Below are positions 51,234-58,797 of a stretch of DNA of 58,797 bases, piece by piece. Below the pieces are notes generated by a model that was not told where the DNA came from, did no database searches, and was given only the letters and a program-made list of their open reading frames with translations. Location of the stretch: positions 1 through 58,797 of the forward strand of contig JAISRE010000049.1 of the NCBI GenBank assembly GCA_031273805.1, given 5' to 3'. Source of the DNA: Synergistaceae bacterium. Lineage in GTDB: Bacteria; Synergistota; Synergistia; Synergistales; Synergistaceae. Position numbers and translations under genes: made by a program. Numbering within the stretch: the stretch's first letter is position 1; every line of letters starts with the position of its first letter.

Positions 51234-51863
51234 CTACCCCTCCACCGACGCGTCTCTGAAACAACTTATCAGATAGTACGATGTCGTCGCCCCCGGGTCC
51301 TGATGACCGATGGAGCGTTCTCCCAGATAGCTGCTGCGTCCCCGTCTCGACAGCATGGGAATCGTTCCCTTCATACCGAGCTCGGCCGCAATTACAGCTT
51401 TGTTCCACGCCGCGCTGTCTCCATCGGAAGAGTTCTCCCTCAGAGCTTCCACAGCCGGAGCGATGGCATCGATCATGGTCTTGTCTCCCACGCCGGATCT
51501 GCCGAGGAACATTATCCCATCCAGCCCATCCTGCATTGCAACAGCCAGCTCCTCTATCGATACCTCACTCTTGCCAATCAGTTTCTGGCCAATCTTCATG
51601 AAAAATGTGCCGAATAGAGGTCCGGCCGACCCCCCGACCGCGCTCATTATAGTCATCGCGGCATCCCGGAATATCCCCCCGAAGTCGGAATACTCCTTTC
51701 CGCGTATCTTCTCGATGATGTGCTTCATACCCCGGTTCATGTTTATTCCATGGTCGGCATCTCCGATTGCGGAGTCGAGATCGGTCAGGTACTCTCTCTT
51801 TTCCTCTATCAGGACGTTGAGCTTCTCCAAAGATAAACGAACCATCTCCACAGTGAATGCCAT
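51234..51863 (-). CDS. dhaL: Dihydroxyacetone kinase subunit DhaL
   Basis: DhaL holds ADP with two magnesium ions; the motif LTDLDSAIGDADHGINMNRG carries the metal Asp residues, and GPLFGTFF, GDKTMIDAIAPA and SYLGERSIGHQDPGA are further family blocks. The ATG at 51863 has GGAGG 11 bases upstream; an additional 18 codons upstream lack support. The length is 209 residues. It starts 8 bases after dhaK and is coupled to dhaM. Confidence 0.93.
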   Translation of the reverse strand: MAFTVEMVRLSLEKLNVLIEEKREYLTDLDSAIGDADHGINMNRGMKHIIEKIRGKEYSDFGGIFRDAAMTIMSAVGGSAGPLFGTFFMKIGQKLIGKSEVSIEELAVAMQDGLDGIMFLGRSGVGDKTMIDAIAPAVEALRENSSDGDSAAWNKAVIAAELGMKGTIPMLSRRGRSSYLGERSIGHQDPGATTSYYLISCFRDASVEG

Positions 51864-51871
51864 TAGCAAAT

Positions 51872-52870
51872 CTACCTCCACATACAAAGAGCCGGAGTCC
51901 TGACAGGGTGGTCCCACAGCTCCTTCATTTGATTGTCAAGCCTTAGCAGGGTTATCGATACCCCCTGCATATCCAGACTCGTGATATAGCTCCCCACCAA
52001 ATTGCGTCCAATCTTTATTCCTCGCCCGCCAAGGAATTGTTTAAGATCATTGTATACTATATAGAGCTCAATAAGCGGTGTACCGCCCATTCCATTCACC
52101 AGAACCGCAACCTCGTCCCCGGGACGGAATGGCAGGTCGTCGACTACCGCGCCGGCGATATACTCGACAATCTCCGCCGAACTTGACATTTTAACTCGCG
52201 CCCTTCCCGGCTCTCCATGTATGCCTATCCCAAGCTCTATCTCATCATCCCCCAAGCCAAAAGTCGGCCTTCCGACTGCGGGAACAGTACAGCTGGTGAG
52301 AGCCGCTCCCATAGTTCGGACGTTTGCGTTGACCCTATCAGCCAGAGACTTCACATCATTGAGTGACGCTCCCGTCTCAGCATACGCGCCGGCTATTTTC
52401 TCGATAAACACGGTACCGCCCACACCGCGGCGCCCAACCGTCCACGTCGAATCCGTAACGGAGACGTCATCGCATATCACGACGGATTCAACATCCACGC
52501 CTTCTCCCTCGAGGATCTCCCTCGCTATTTTGAAGTTCATTATGTCGCCTGAGTAGTTCTTAACGAGGAACAGCACGCCTCTGCCCCCGTTAACCTCATG
52601 AACCGCGCTGCAAATCTGATCCGGCGTTGGAGAGGTGAAAATCTCTCCGGCACACGCTGCGTCCAACATCCCATAGCCGACGAAACCGCAGTGAAGAGGC
52701 TCATGTCCGCTTCCTCCGCCTGAAATAAGAACCACCTTGGGCGAGGATGAAGACGCGCGAACAACGACACGAGACTCAGGGATCGCTCTGACAGTATCCG
52801 AATGAGCCGCAGATAAACCCTTCAGCGCCTCCGCGACAACATCGTCAATTTTATTGATAAGTTTTTTCAT
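51872..52870 (-). CDS. dhaK: Dihydroxyacetone kinase substrate-binding subunit DhaK
   Basis: DhaK binds dihydroxyacetone covalently through a His. MKKLINKIDDVVAEALKGLS, VLISGGGSGHEPLHCGFVG, LFLVKNYSGDIMNF, ELGIGIHGEPG (active His) and VLVNGMGGTPLIELYI are all canonical. The length (332 residues) is normal. The ATG at 52870 has GGAGG 7 bases upstream. It heads dhaK-dhaL-dhaM; the PTS (EI, HPr) must be encoded elsewhere. Confidence 0.95.
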   Translation of the reverse strand: MKKLINKIDDVVAEALKGLSAAHSDTVRAIPESRVVVRASSSSPKVVLISGGGSGHEPLHCGFVGYGMLDAACAGEIFTSPTPDQICSAVHEVNGGRGVLFLVKNYSGDIMNFKIAREILEGEGVDVESVVICDDVSVTDSTWTVGRRGVGGTVFIEKIAGAYAETGASLNDVKSLADRVNANVRTMGAALTSCTVPAVGRPTFGLGDDEIELGIGIHGEPGRARVKMSSSAEIVEYIAGAVVDDLPFRPGDEVAVLVNGMGGTPLIELYIVYNDLKQFLGGRGIKIGRNLVGSYITSLDMQGVSITLLRLDNQMKELWDHPVRTPALCMWR

Positions 52871-52936
52871 GGCGAACCTCCATCATCTCCATGCGACACG
52901 CCTCGCCCGATTACGCGACCCCGGCGGTCTTATGCA

Positions 52937-52965
52937 CTCTAAAACGTCAAAATGCCGTTTTAGAG
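52937..52965. promoter_or_regulatory. Palindromic operator candidate upstream of dhaK
   Basis: A perfect 10-bp inverted repeat, CTCTAAAACG and CGTTTTAGAG, with a 9-base loop, stands about 70 bases upstream of the dhaK start. It is an operator candidate or an end of transcription from the other side. Confidence 0.45.
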
Positions 52966-53625
52966 CGGTTCCGAACACTATATTTTATCAACCCGCAATA
53001 TTACGCATAAATATTCCGCAGAGGGGAGAACTTGAGAATTTTCTCCTGTAATCAGCTCGATCAAGATGCTATTATTTATTGCTAAATATCAAATTTATTT
53101 GATAAGTTCTTTTTAAAAAATACTGATATCTTTAACAATTTGCAATAGCAACATTCATCGCCATTGACAATATTTAATCACTTCTGCGGATTACAAGTTT
53201 ATGAATTAATTTATTATACATTAGAAGCATGTACATTTTACGCTAAGGTCAAAGCAACCTAAAATGCAATACGTTGTGATGCCATTTTTTCTCCGTGGTT
53301 TCTCACAAATTCGGCTCCAAACACCTTGATTTTTTTCGGTTTGTCTGATAATTTAAGGCCCTAATATATCGCTATAAATTTTTTTTTTGAAATAACAATG
53401 TGACAGCGATAAGTATCTGGAACTACGAATTGACAACAACGAAATAAGTTACGTCAATGCGCGCAGTACTCAAAAATTTAAACGGGAGGAGAGGCGCCAT
53501 ACAGGAGATATGGTTAATATATGTTGTAAAAATAGATGGACTACAGCACAATTTTAATAAAAGGCGTATTTCTTATTTAAGAAAAACGAGAAATTCTAGC
53601 ATACGTCGATTGGGAGGATAATGAC
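52966..53625. other. AT-rich intergenic stretch without a supported gene
   Basis: About 660 bases between dhaK (minus) and the Lrp gene (plus). It is strongly AT-rich with many A/T runs and no coding signal. It must contain the promoters for both sides; TATTTAAG-type and TTGACA-like texts occur (for example TTGACAACAACG at about 53430), but I cannot fix one promoter. No tRNA or known riboswitch is seen. Confidence 0.4.
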
Positions 53626-54093
53626 ATGCAGGGTGATAAGCTACTAGACGATATTGGCAGGCAGATTTTGAAGGCATTGCAAGAAAATGCTAGGATTTCC
53701 TTCAGCGAGCTGGGAAGACGCGTGGGACTCTCATCCCCAGCGGTAGCAGAGAGGGTACACCGCATGGAGGAGGCAGGATATATAAAGGAGTACAGGGCTA
53801 TCGTAGATCAGGAAAAACTTGGCTTTCCCATCACAGCGTTCATTCGCGTGACCGCGAATGTAGGCAAACTCAAAGAGGCGGATGATATGGCGCGAACTAT
53901 ACCGGAAGTTGTGGAGGGGCATCATCTCACAGGAACTGACGGTTTCATTCTTAAAGTAGTAGTCGCGTCCGTTGGCCATCTGGAGGAGATTATCAATCAG
54001 ATGGGGAATTACGGTCAGACAACCACATCTATAGTGTTATCCTCCCCAGTATCGTCACGCGTGCTGACACCGTTCTTCCCTGCGGGTAACTGA
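53626..54093 (+). CDS. Lrp/AsnC family transcriptional regulator
   Basis: The N-terminal helix-turn-helix (LDDIGRQILKALQENARISFSELGRRVGLSSPAVAERV) and the RAM effector domain (FPITAFIRVTANVGKLKEA, then VVEGHHLTGTDGFILKVVV) are typical, with a length of 155 residues. Such proteins are octameric regulators that sense amino acids. The ATG at 53626 follows GGGAGG. The last residues (VSSRVLTPFFPAGN) differ from the usual short tail. It stands alone and may control the neighbouring AT-rich promoter region. Confidence 0.9.
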   Translation: MQGDKLLDDIGRQILKALQENARISFSELGRRVGLSSPAVAERVHRMEEAGYIKEYRAIVDQEKLGFPITAFIRVTANVGKLKEADDMARTIPEVVEGHHLTGTDGFILKVVVASVGHLEEIINQMGNYGQTTTSIVLSSPVSSRVLTPFFPAGN

Positions 54094-54158
54094 CGATATT
54101 TTTTTACGACCTCTCAAAAAACACTTTATTAGTGGTAAAATAACTCCATATGATTCCC

Positions 54159-54183
54159 CAAGCGGCGGAACCTCCGCCGCTTG
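54159..54183. terminator. Hairpin between the Lrp gene and gyrA
   Basis: A perfect 10-bp inverted repeat, CAAGCGGCGG and CCGCCGCTTG, with a 5-base loop, is followed by ATTTATG. It may end Lrp transcription or lie in the gyrA leader. Confidence 0.6.
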
Positions 54184-54226
54184 ATTTATGCAATGAACGC
54201 GGAATTGTTCTTTTGGAGGTATGCAA

Positions 54227-56683
54227 ATGGACCACGACAACAGGCAACGAAATCTCTTCAACAGGGTTTTGCCTCTTCCCATAGAGGAGGAGATCAAACA
54301 CAGTTATCTGGATTACGCCATGAGCGTCATAGTCGGACGCGCCATACCAGACGCCAGGGATGGACTTAAACCCGTCCAGAGACGCATTCTCTACGCTATG
54401 CTCGAACTGGGGCTCAGACATAATCAACCGTTCAAAAAATCAGCCCGCGTAATCGGAGAGACGATGGGTAAATACCATCCGCATGGAGACTCTGCCATCT
54501 ATGGAACTATGGCCCGCATGGCGCAGGACTTCAGCATGCGATACCCTCTTGTGGACGGACAGGGAAATTTCGGCTCCATAGACGGGGACGAACCTGCGGC
54601 GATGCGCTATACGGAGGCGCGCCTCCACTCGATAGGCGAGGAGATGCTCGCCAACATAGATGAGGAAACTGTCGACTGGGGCCCCAACTTCGACGAGTCC
54701 CTCGAAGAACCTCTGCTGCTCCCATCTCTGATACCCAACCTCCTGGTGAACGGATCGTCCGGCATAGCGGTCGGGATGGCATCCAACATACCTCCTCACA
54801 ACATAGGCGAGGTAATAGACGCCTGCTCCGCCATGCTGGAGAACCCCAATATCGAGCTCGGAGACCTCATGTCTCTCATCCCGGGCCCGGATTTTCCTAC
54901 AGGCGGTATAATTTTGGGAAGGGATGGCATAGTCGAGGCATACACCTCCGGGCGAGGCCGCATAATCTGCCGCGGACGCGCCGAAATACAGGAGATAAAG
55001 CGCGGTAAGTCGGCTGTCATAATCACAGAGATCCCATATATGGTCAACAAGACTAATCTTATAGAGACTATAGCCAAGGGAGCGACCAACGGCCTCATCG
55101 ACGGCATCACCGACATGCGCGACGAGTCCGACAGAGAGGGTATGCGCATAGTCGTGGAACTCCACCGAGACGCTGACCCTGAGCTCGTTCTTCGTCAGAT
55201 CTATAATCGCACCCAACTCCAGAGCACGTTCGGCGTCATCAACCTCGCGCTGATCAACGGCAGACCGATGGAGATGGGTTTGAAGCGCCTGATAGAGGTA
55301 TTCCTGGACCACAGAAAATCCGTAGTGCGCAGGCGGACCGAGTATCGGCTCCGCAAGGCGGAGGAGCGGGCGCATATAGTGGAGGGGCTCGTGCGCGCGC
55401 TCGACTTTATAGATGAGGTCATAAGGATAATCCGGGCAGCCAGTGATACCCCGCAGGCCAGAACGAACCTCGTGGCTGAGCTGGAGTTCTCGGAGATACA
55501 GGCTCAAGCCATATTGGAAATGCGTCTGCAGCGGCTGACCGGATTGGAGAGACATAAGCTGGACGAGGAGCTGGCCGCGCTCATAGCCGATATAGAGCGC
55601 TATCGCTCGATACTCGCTAACACGTCTGTGCTTGACGCGGTAATAAAGGACGAACTCGCTCTCGTCAAAAAATCATACTCCGACAAGAGACGCACGGAAA
55701 TTCAGGACTCCATGGAGGACATCGCGGCTGAGGACCTGATCCCAGAGGCTGAGATAGTGGTAGTGCTGAGCCGCGACGGATATATCAGGCGCATGCCCCT
55801 TCAGGACTATCGGCTTCAGTCACGCGGCGGAAAGGGAGTAAAGGGCGCCACGCCGAAGCCGGAAGACGAGATCTCCCTGATAAAGGCGACCACCACTCAC
55901 AACACGCTCTGCTTATTTACCACAAAAGGACGGATATTCGGCGTCAAATGTTACGTCCTGCCGGAACCAAAGACCGGAAAGGGCAAGCTTATCAGCTCTA
56001 TGGTCCAGCTCGAGCCAGGGGAAAAGGTCGTGGCCCTTCGCGATATGAACCACGGAGACGCCAAATTCGTGTTCTTCGTGACGAAGAACGGTCTGGCAAA
56101 GCGTATGCCGATCGAGGAACTGGACGGGTTGACTAAGGCAGGCAGACGCGTATTGGGAGTACACGACGACGACGAGATCGCGCGAGTCCGCATCACTAAC
56201 GGTTCTGATGAACTGCTGCTCACTACCGCGCAGGGACAGACACTCAGAGCCTCTGAGACGGAGTTCCGCCCGCAGGGACGCATGGCCCACGGAGTGAGGG
56301 GCATAAAGCTCGGAGACGACGACCATGTTGTGGGATGCGACGTGATTATACAGGGCAGGCAGACGCTCCTGGTGAGCGAGCACGGCATAGGCAAGCGGAC
56401 CCCATACGACGAATTCACTCAGCATCACAGGGGCGGAAGCGGAGTCAAAGCCATTAGGCTGAATAAAAGAACCGGGAAACTCATCGGCGCCTGGGGTGTT
56501 GCGGAGGATGACGAACTGATGATCATCTCAGGACGCGGAAGAGTCGTGCGAATGATGGCCAGCGAAGTCTCCTGCCTCAGCAGAATAGCCACCGGATATA
56601 CTATGGTAAAGCTAGACGACGGCGATATCGTTGCTGATCTCAGTGTCATAAAGTCCGATCCGGAGGCGTCCAAGGAGGGATAA
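54227..56683 (+). CDS. gyrA: DNA gyrase subunit A
   Basis: GyrA breaks and rejoins DNA; the catalytic Tyr is in [33 protein letters not shown] opens the core, and six beta-propeller blades form the C terminus. The GyrA box, usually QRRGGKG, reads [11 protein letters not shown]. In the quinolone-determining region ([19 protein letters not shown]) the position corresponding to E. coli Asp87 is Gly, while Ser83 is kept. The length is 818 residues. The ATG at 54227 has GGAGGT 7 bases before. No gyrB is adjacent. Confidence 0.94.
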   Translation: MDHDNRQRNLFNRVLPLPIEEEIKHSYLDYAMSVIVGRAIPDARDGLKPVQRRILYAMLELGLRHNQPFKKSARVIGETMGKYHPHGDSAIYGTMARMAQDFSMRYPLVDGQGNFGSIDGDEPAAMRYTEARLHSIGEEMLANIDEETVDWGPNFDESLEEPLLLPSLIPNLLVNGSSGIAVGMASNIPPHNIGEVIDACSAMLENPNIELGDLMSLIPGPDFPTGGIILGRDGIVEAYTSGRGRIICRGRAEIQEIKRGKSAVIITEIPYMVNKTNLIETIAKGATNGLIDGITDMRDESDREGMRIVVELHRDADPELVLRQIYNRTQLQSTFGVINLALINGRPMEMGLKRLIEVFLDHRKSVVRRRTEYRLRKAEERAHIVEGLVRALDFIDEVIRIIRAASDTPQARTNLVAELEFSEIQAQAILEMRLQRLTGLERHKLDEELAALIADIERYRSILANTSVLDAVIKDELALVKKSYSDKRRTEIQDSMEDIAAEDLIPEAEIVVVLSRDGYIRRMPLQDYRLQSRGGKGVKGATPKPEDEISLIKATTTHNTLCLFTTKGRIFGVKCYVLPEPKTGKGKLISSMVQLEPGEKVVALRDMNHGDAKFVFFVTKNGLAKRMPIEELDGLTKAGRRVLGVHDDDEIARVRITNGSDELLLTTAQGQTLRASETEFRPQGRMAHGVRGIKLGDDDHVVGCDVIIQGRQTLLVSEHGIGKRTPYDEFTQHHRGGSGVKAIRLNKRTGKLIGAWGVAEDDELMIISGRGRVVRMMASEVSCLSRIATGYTMVKLDDGDIVADLSVIKSDPEASKEG

Positions 56684-56688
56684 GGACT

Positions 56689-57312
56689 GTGCGGATATCT
56701 CGAGACGGATGGCCGTCGATATTTGCCCTCATCTTCATGGCGGCGGGAGCATATTTCATATCTCCCGCAATAACAGCGATTCTGATACTTCCTCTCGCGC
56801 TCGCGTTGTGGTTTTACAGAGACCCTGATCGCACCGTGCCGGACGACCCTGATATATGGGTCAGTCCCGCAGACGGGCGGGTGGTGGAGATAGAGGAGAA
56901 CGCATATGATCGTTACGCCGGTAAAACTGTAAAAATAGGCATATTTATGAGCGGTCTCGACGTCCACGTGAACAGATTCCCATACGATGGCGTCGTGGAG
57001 AATATCGCATACGTGCCAGGCAAAAAATGGTTCGCTATAGCGCCCAAAGCATCCGAGGTAAATGAGCGGCTCTACGTCGGGGCGCTCACCCCTCATGGAA
57101 GGATGACAGTCGTTCAAATCGCCGGCATTTTAGCAAGAAGAATATCTTGCCGCGTAAAGAACGGCAAAAGTCTTGCGCGCGGAGAACGTTATGGTATGAT
57201 TAAGCTGGGCTCGAAAGTAGATGTTTATATGCCTGTTTCAATTGTTCCAAAAGTACAACTCGGCGACAGAGTCAAAGCCGGGGAATCGGTCATAGGAGTG
57301 GTGGATAAGTGA
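56689..57312 (+). CDS. psd: Phosphatidylserine decarboxylase (short form)
   Basis: The 207-residue proenzyme has an N-terminal membrane segment (FALIFMAAGAYFISPAITAILIL), WFYRDPDRTVPDDPDIWVSPADG, DVHVNRFPYDG and the self-cleavage motif KLGSKVDVYMP, where cutting between Gly and Ser gives the pyruvoyl cofactor. It is of the short PSD-II/archaeal type. It forms phosphatidylethanolamine and overlaps pssA by 4 bases (GTGA). A GTG start follows AAGGAGGG. Confidence 0.93.
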   Translation: MRISRDGWPSIFALIFMAAGAYFISPAITAILILPLALALWFYRDPDRTVPDDPDIWVSPADGRVVEIEENAYDRYAGKTVKIGIFMSGLDVHVNRFPYDGVVENIAYVPGKKWFAIAPKASEVNERLYVGALTPHGRMTVVQIAGILARRISCRVKNGKSLARGERYGMIKLGSKVDVYMPVSIVPKVQLGDRVKAGESVIGVVDK

Positions 57313-58052
57313 GAGGCAGAAGAAGAAGGGTTAAAAATATTCCATTTAACAAGATAGTCCCCAACATGATAACAAGCGGAAGCGTGTTATGTGGGATGTT
57401 TTCCCTGATACTGACATATCAAAGGCACTTTATGCCATCAGCCCTGCTGCTGATAATCGCTGTATTCTTCGACTACATGGATGGCAGGGTCGCGCGCACG
57501 CTTGGCGGCAGCAGCTCCTTTGGAGAGGAGCTCGACAGCCTTGCTGACGCGCTCTCATTCGGAGCGTCTCCCGCATTTCTGATATATGCCTGCTATATTG
57601 GCATAGACGGCGGGATGAGGGGCGCTTTCAGCGCGGCATTTTTTCCACTTTGCGGAGTACTGAGGCTTGCTCGTTTCAACGTCACTCACGTGGTCGGGCC
57701 GTTCCAGGGACTGCCGATTCCGGCTGCGGGAATGGCTCTCGCGGCGCTGGTCATAGGAGGCGTACCACTGACGCCGACACTTGCTATGGCAACCATGACC
57801 GCTCTCGCTATCTTGATGATCTCCACCGTTCCATACGGCAACCTCAAGCTGGTTCGCCGCGGCAACCTGAATAAATTAAAGGCGCTGCTGCTGCTGGGCG
57901 TCACGGTGTCATGTTTCGTGATACTGCGCGAAAAAGCGTTGCTTGCGCTTATCGGAATATACATAGTGAGCGGCCCATTGCGCTTCAACTGGGGCACATG
58001 GCTGTCACTGCGCCACGATGAGGAAAAGAACACCGCGTCGGGCGAGGATTGA
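57309..58052 (+). CDS. pssA: CDP-diacylglycerol--serine O-phosphatidyltransferase
   Basis: This CDP-alcohol phosphatidyltransferase of 247 residues has the active-site motif DYMDGRVARTLGGSSSFGEE followed by LDSLAD (D-G-x2-A-R-x8-G-x3-D-x3-D), preceded by VPNMITSGSVLCGMFSL, and about seven membrane spans. It makes phosphatidylserine for Psd. The GTG start overlaps the psd stop. Confidence 0.92.
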   Translation: MRGRRRRVKNIPFNKIVPNMITSGSVLCGMFSLILTYQRHFMPSALLLIIAVFFDYMDGRVARTLGGSSSFGEELDSLADALSFGASPAFLIYACYIGIDGGMRGAFSAAFFPLCGVLRLARFNVTHVVGPFQGLPIPAAGMALAALVIGGVPLTPTLAMATMTALAILMISTVPYGNLKLVRRGNLNKLKALLLLGVTVSCFVILREKALLALIGIYIVSGPLRFNWGTWLSLRHDEEKNTASGED

Positions 58053-58082
58053 AGTTGTAATCTTTGCCTTTTAAATATTCTG

Positions 58083-58114
58083 CGGGCGCACACCTTTTGG
58101 CGTGCGCCCGTTTC
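58083..58114 (+). terminator. Rho-independent terminator after pssA
   Basis: CGGGCGCACACC and GGCGTGCGCCCG (58083-58094, 58099-58110; one mismatch) are followed by TTTC, between the convergent pssA and thiT genes. Confidence 0.75.
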
Positions 58115-58132
58115 AAATAGAACCCTAGGACC

Positions 58133-58669
58133 TTACGCCGCTGAATTTGGGAATTTTCTCCATAGAAACAGCGCGATCACGCCGGAGATGATGAGCGAGG
58201 GGACCATAAAGCTGGCGTTATAGACGAACGAGTACACCCACGGATTCTGCCCGTCAGGCGCGTAGCTCGAGAAGAATATCACGCCAGAGAGCACATGACA
58301 GAGCAATCTCAAAGCTGACGCCGCAATTGTGCCGCATATTATCTGCTTCAGATTCTTGACGAATATGCCGGCGATACCCATGCAGGCAAACGCCAGAGGA
58401 TAATCGAGAATAGCCTGAATGGGATGCGCTATGTATCCGCCAAACAACATCTGAAGCAGACCGGAGACGCCGCCGGCCAAGATGCCCCACCTCCATCCGC
58501 ACCTGTACGCGAAGTAAAACAATGGGGCCATCTCAAGTGTTATGGAACCACCCTGCGGCATACTGAACAGCTTGAAATACGAGAAAACCACAGACAGAGC
58601 AACACAGAGCGCTCCCTCCACCAGAACTATTACCTTGCTGGAACTGCCGATTGTTGTTCTTGTACTCAT
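58133..58669 (-). CDS. thiT: Thiamine ECF-transporter S component ThiT
   Basis: The protein has six hydrophobic spans, with ThiT signatures: ALCVALSVVFSYFKLFSMPQGGSITLEMAPLFYFAYRCG (in parts), GGYIAHPIQAILDYPLAF and, near the end, NPWVYSFVYNASFMVPSL. It binds thiamine outside and works with a shared ECF module encoded elsewhere. The ATG at 58669 has GAGGGGGG 8 bases before it. A TPP riboswitch upstream confirms the substrate. Confidence 0.93.
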   Translation of the reverse strand: MSTRTTIGSSSKVIVLVEGALCVALSVVFSYFKLFSMPQGGSITLEMAPLFYFAYRCGWRWGILAGGVSGLLQMLFGGYIAHPIQAILDYPLAFACMGIAGIFVKNLKQIICGTIAASALRLLCHVLSGVIFFSSYAPDGQNPWVYSFVYNASFMVPSLIISGVIALFLWRKFPNSAA

Positions 58670-58708
58670 AAAAAATACCCCCCTCAGTTTTTTTGCATTG
58701 GGGGCATG
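58670..58708 (-). promoter_or_regulatory. Shine-Dalgarno-sequestering hairpin (riboswitch expression platform)
   Basis: In the thiT leader RNA, CCCCC (58704-58700) can pair with the GGGGGG of the ribosome site (58683-58678), which would block translation. No T-tract follows, so control of translation initiation fits better than termination. Confidence 0.6.
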
Positions 58709-58734
58709 GATAGTAAACTCCTGGAAGAGAAGAA

Positions 58735-58797
58735 CGGACTGTCCATCTTTCCTTCGCCGGCATTACCCGGATCAGGTTCCAAGGGTCGAGGCTTTCG
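58735..58797 (-). ncRNA. TPP riboswitch (THI element), cut by the window edge
   Basis: On the minus strand ACCCTTGGAACCTGATCCGG, then GTAATGCCGGCGAAGG, is the conserved 3' half of a TPP aptamer (compare CCTGATCTGGTTAATACCAGCGAAGGGA). The 5' half with the GCTGAGA element lies outside the window. It controls thiT. Confidence 0.9.

Noticed and set aside
54440-55555. A 371-codon minus-strand frame opposite gyrA
   Set aside because: It lies entirely within gyrA; the product is rich in His/Tyr/Arg of antisense type and unlike any family I know.

Overview
The window looks like a chromosome segment of a diderm anaerobe of the Synergistota. Three things suggest this: LPS-export and lipid II genes (lptA, lptB, murJ) that imply an outer membrane; at least two secreted proteins, plus one gene fragment, whose C termini resemble the Synergist-CTERM sorting signal (Cys/Gly-rich patch, hydrophobic segment, basic end); and codon use rich in ATA/AGG with many TTG and GTG starts. 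The phylum call is an inference from these traits, not from a marker-gene tree.

Layout. 0-8 kb: an AT-rich truncated racemase gene, ruvX-alaS (minus), then ahcY, a SAH/MTA deaminase gene and a remarkable ProRS-derived, editing-domain-only protein (plus). 8-12.6 kb: bacteriohemerythrin, a CitB/DctR-like regulator with a degenerate receiver, a LytM peptidase, gpt, and an orphan BMP-type binding protein. 12.9-18 kb (minus): tsaD, a small zinc ribbon, a secreted unknown, murJ, lptB, lptA. 18-20 kb: a two-repeat CRISPR-like relic and two orphan accessory genes. 20-27 kb: birA, then a polyamine operon speD-speA-speE-speB behind a near-consensus promoter, a nitrilase-fold protein lacking the catalytic Cys, and a PAS-GGDEF protein. 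27-32 kb (minus): a radical SAM-HhH protein and a large VIT/vWA/TPR/DUF2135 protein. 32-38 kb: yebC-ruvC-ruvA-ruvB, a SpoIID-domain protein, queA. 50.8-53 kb: dhaK-dhaL-dhaM (minus). 53.6-58.8 kb: an Lrp regulator, gyrA, psd-pssA and thiT behind a TPP riboswitch cut by the window edge.

The exciting part is the accessory island at 38-50.7 kb, between queA and dhaM. It holds four radical SAM enzymes, a GNAT protein, a secreted C1 (papain-like) peptidase and five small or leader-type genes that look like RiPP precursors. Three are Nif11-like, one of them with a clear GG site and a Cys-containing core. The other two (47886-48533 and 48587-49297) are of a kind I do not know from described RiPP classes: about 195 residues that read as beta/gamma-crystallin Greek-key repeats, then the same L-x-x-V-A-G-G junction used by the Nif11-type precursor, then a short Cys/Ala-rich core. 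In the second one six Cys recur exactly every five residues. A SPASM radical SAM gene starts inside the stop codon of the second precursor, so the pair plus enzyme form a compact cassette with its own promoter. My working model is that crystallin-fold leaders present Cys-pentad cores to a SPASM thioether-type maturase. No exporter or C39 protease is in the window; the local C1 peptidase is the only candidate protease.

Short dispersed repeats punctuate the window: a MITE-like element of about 185 bp with ends reading GGAACCGCTGATT, present as two full copies in opposite orientation plus shorter derivatives, and REP-like hairpins. Several lie at rearranged or accessory gene borders.
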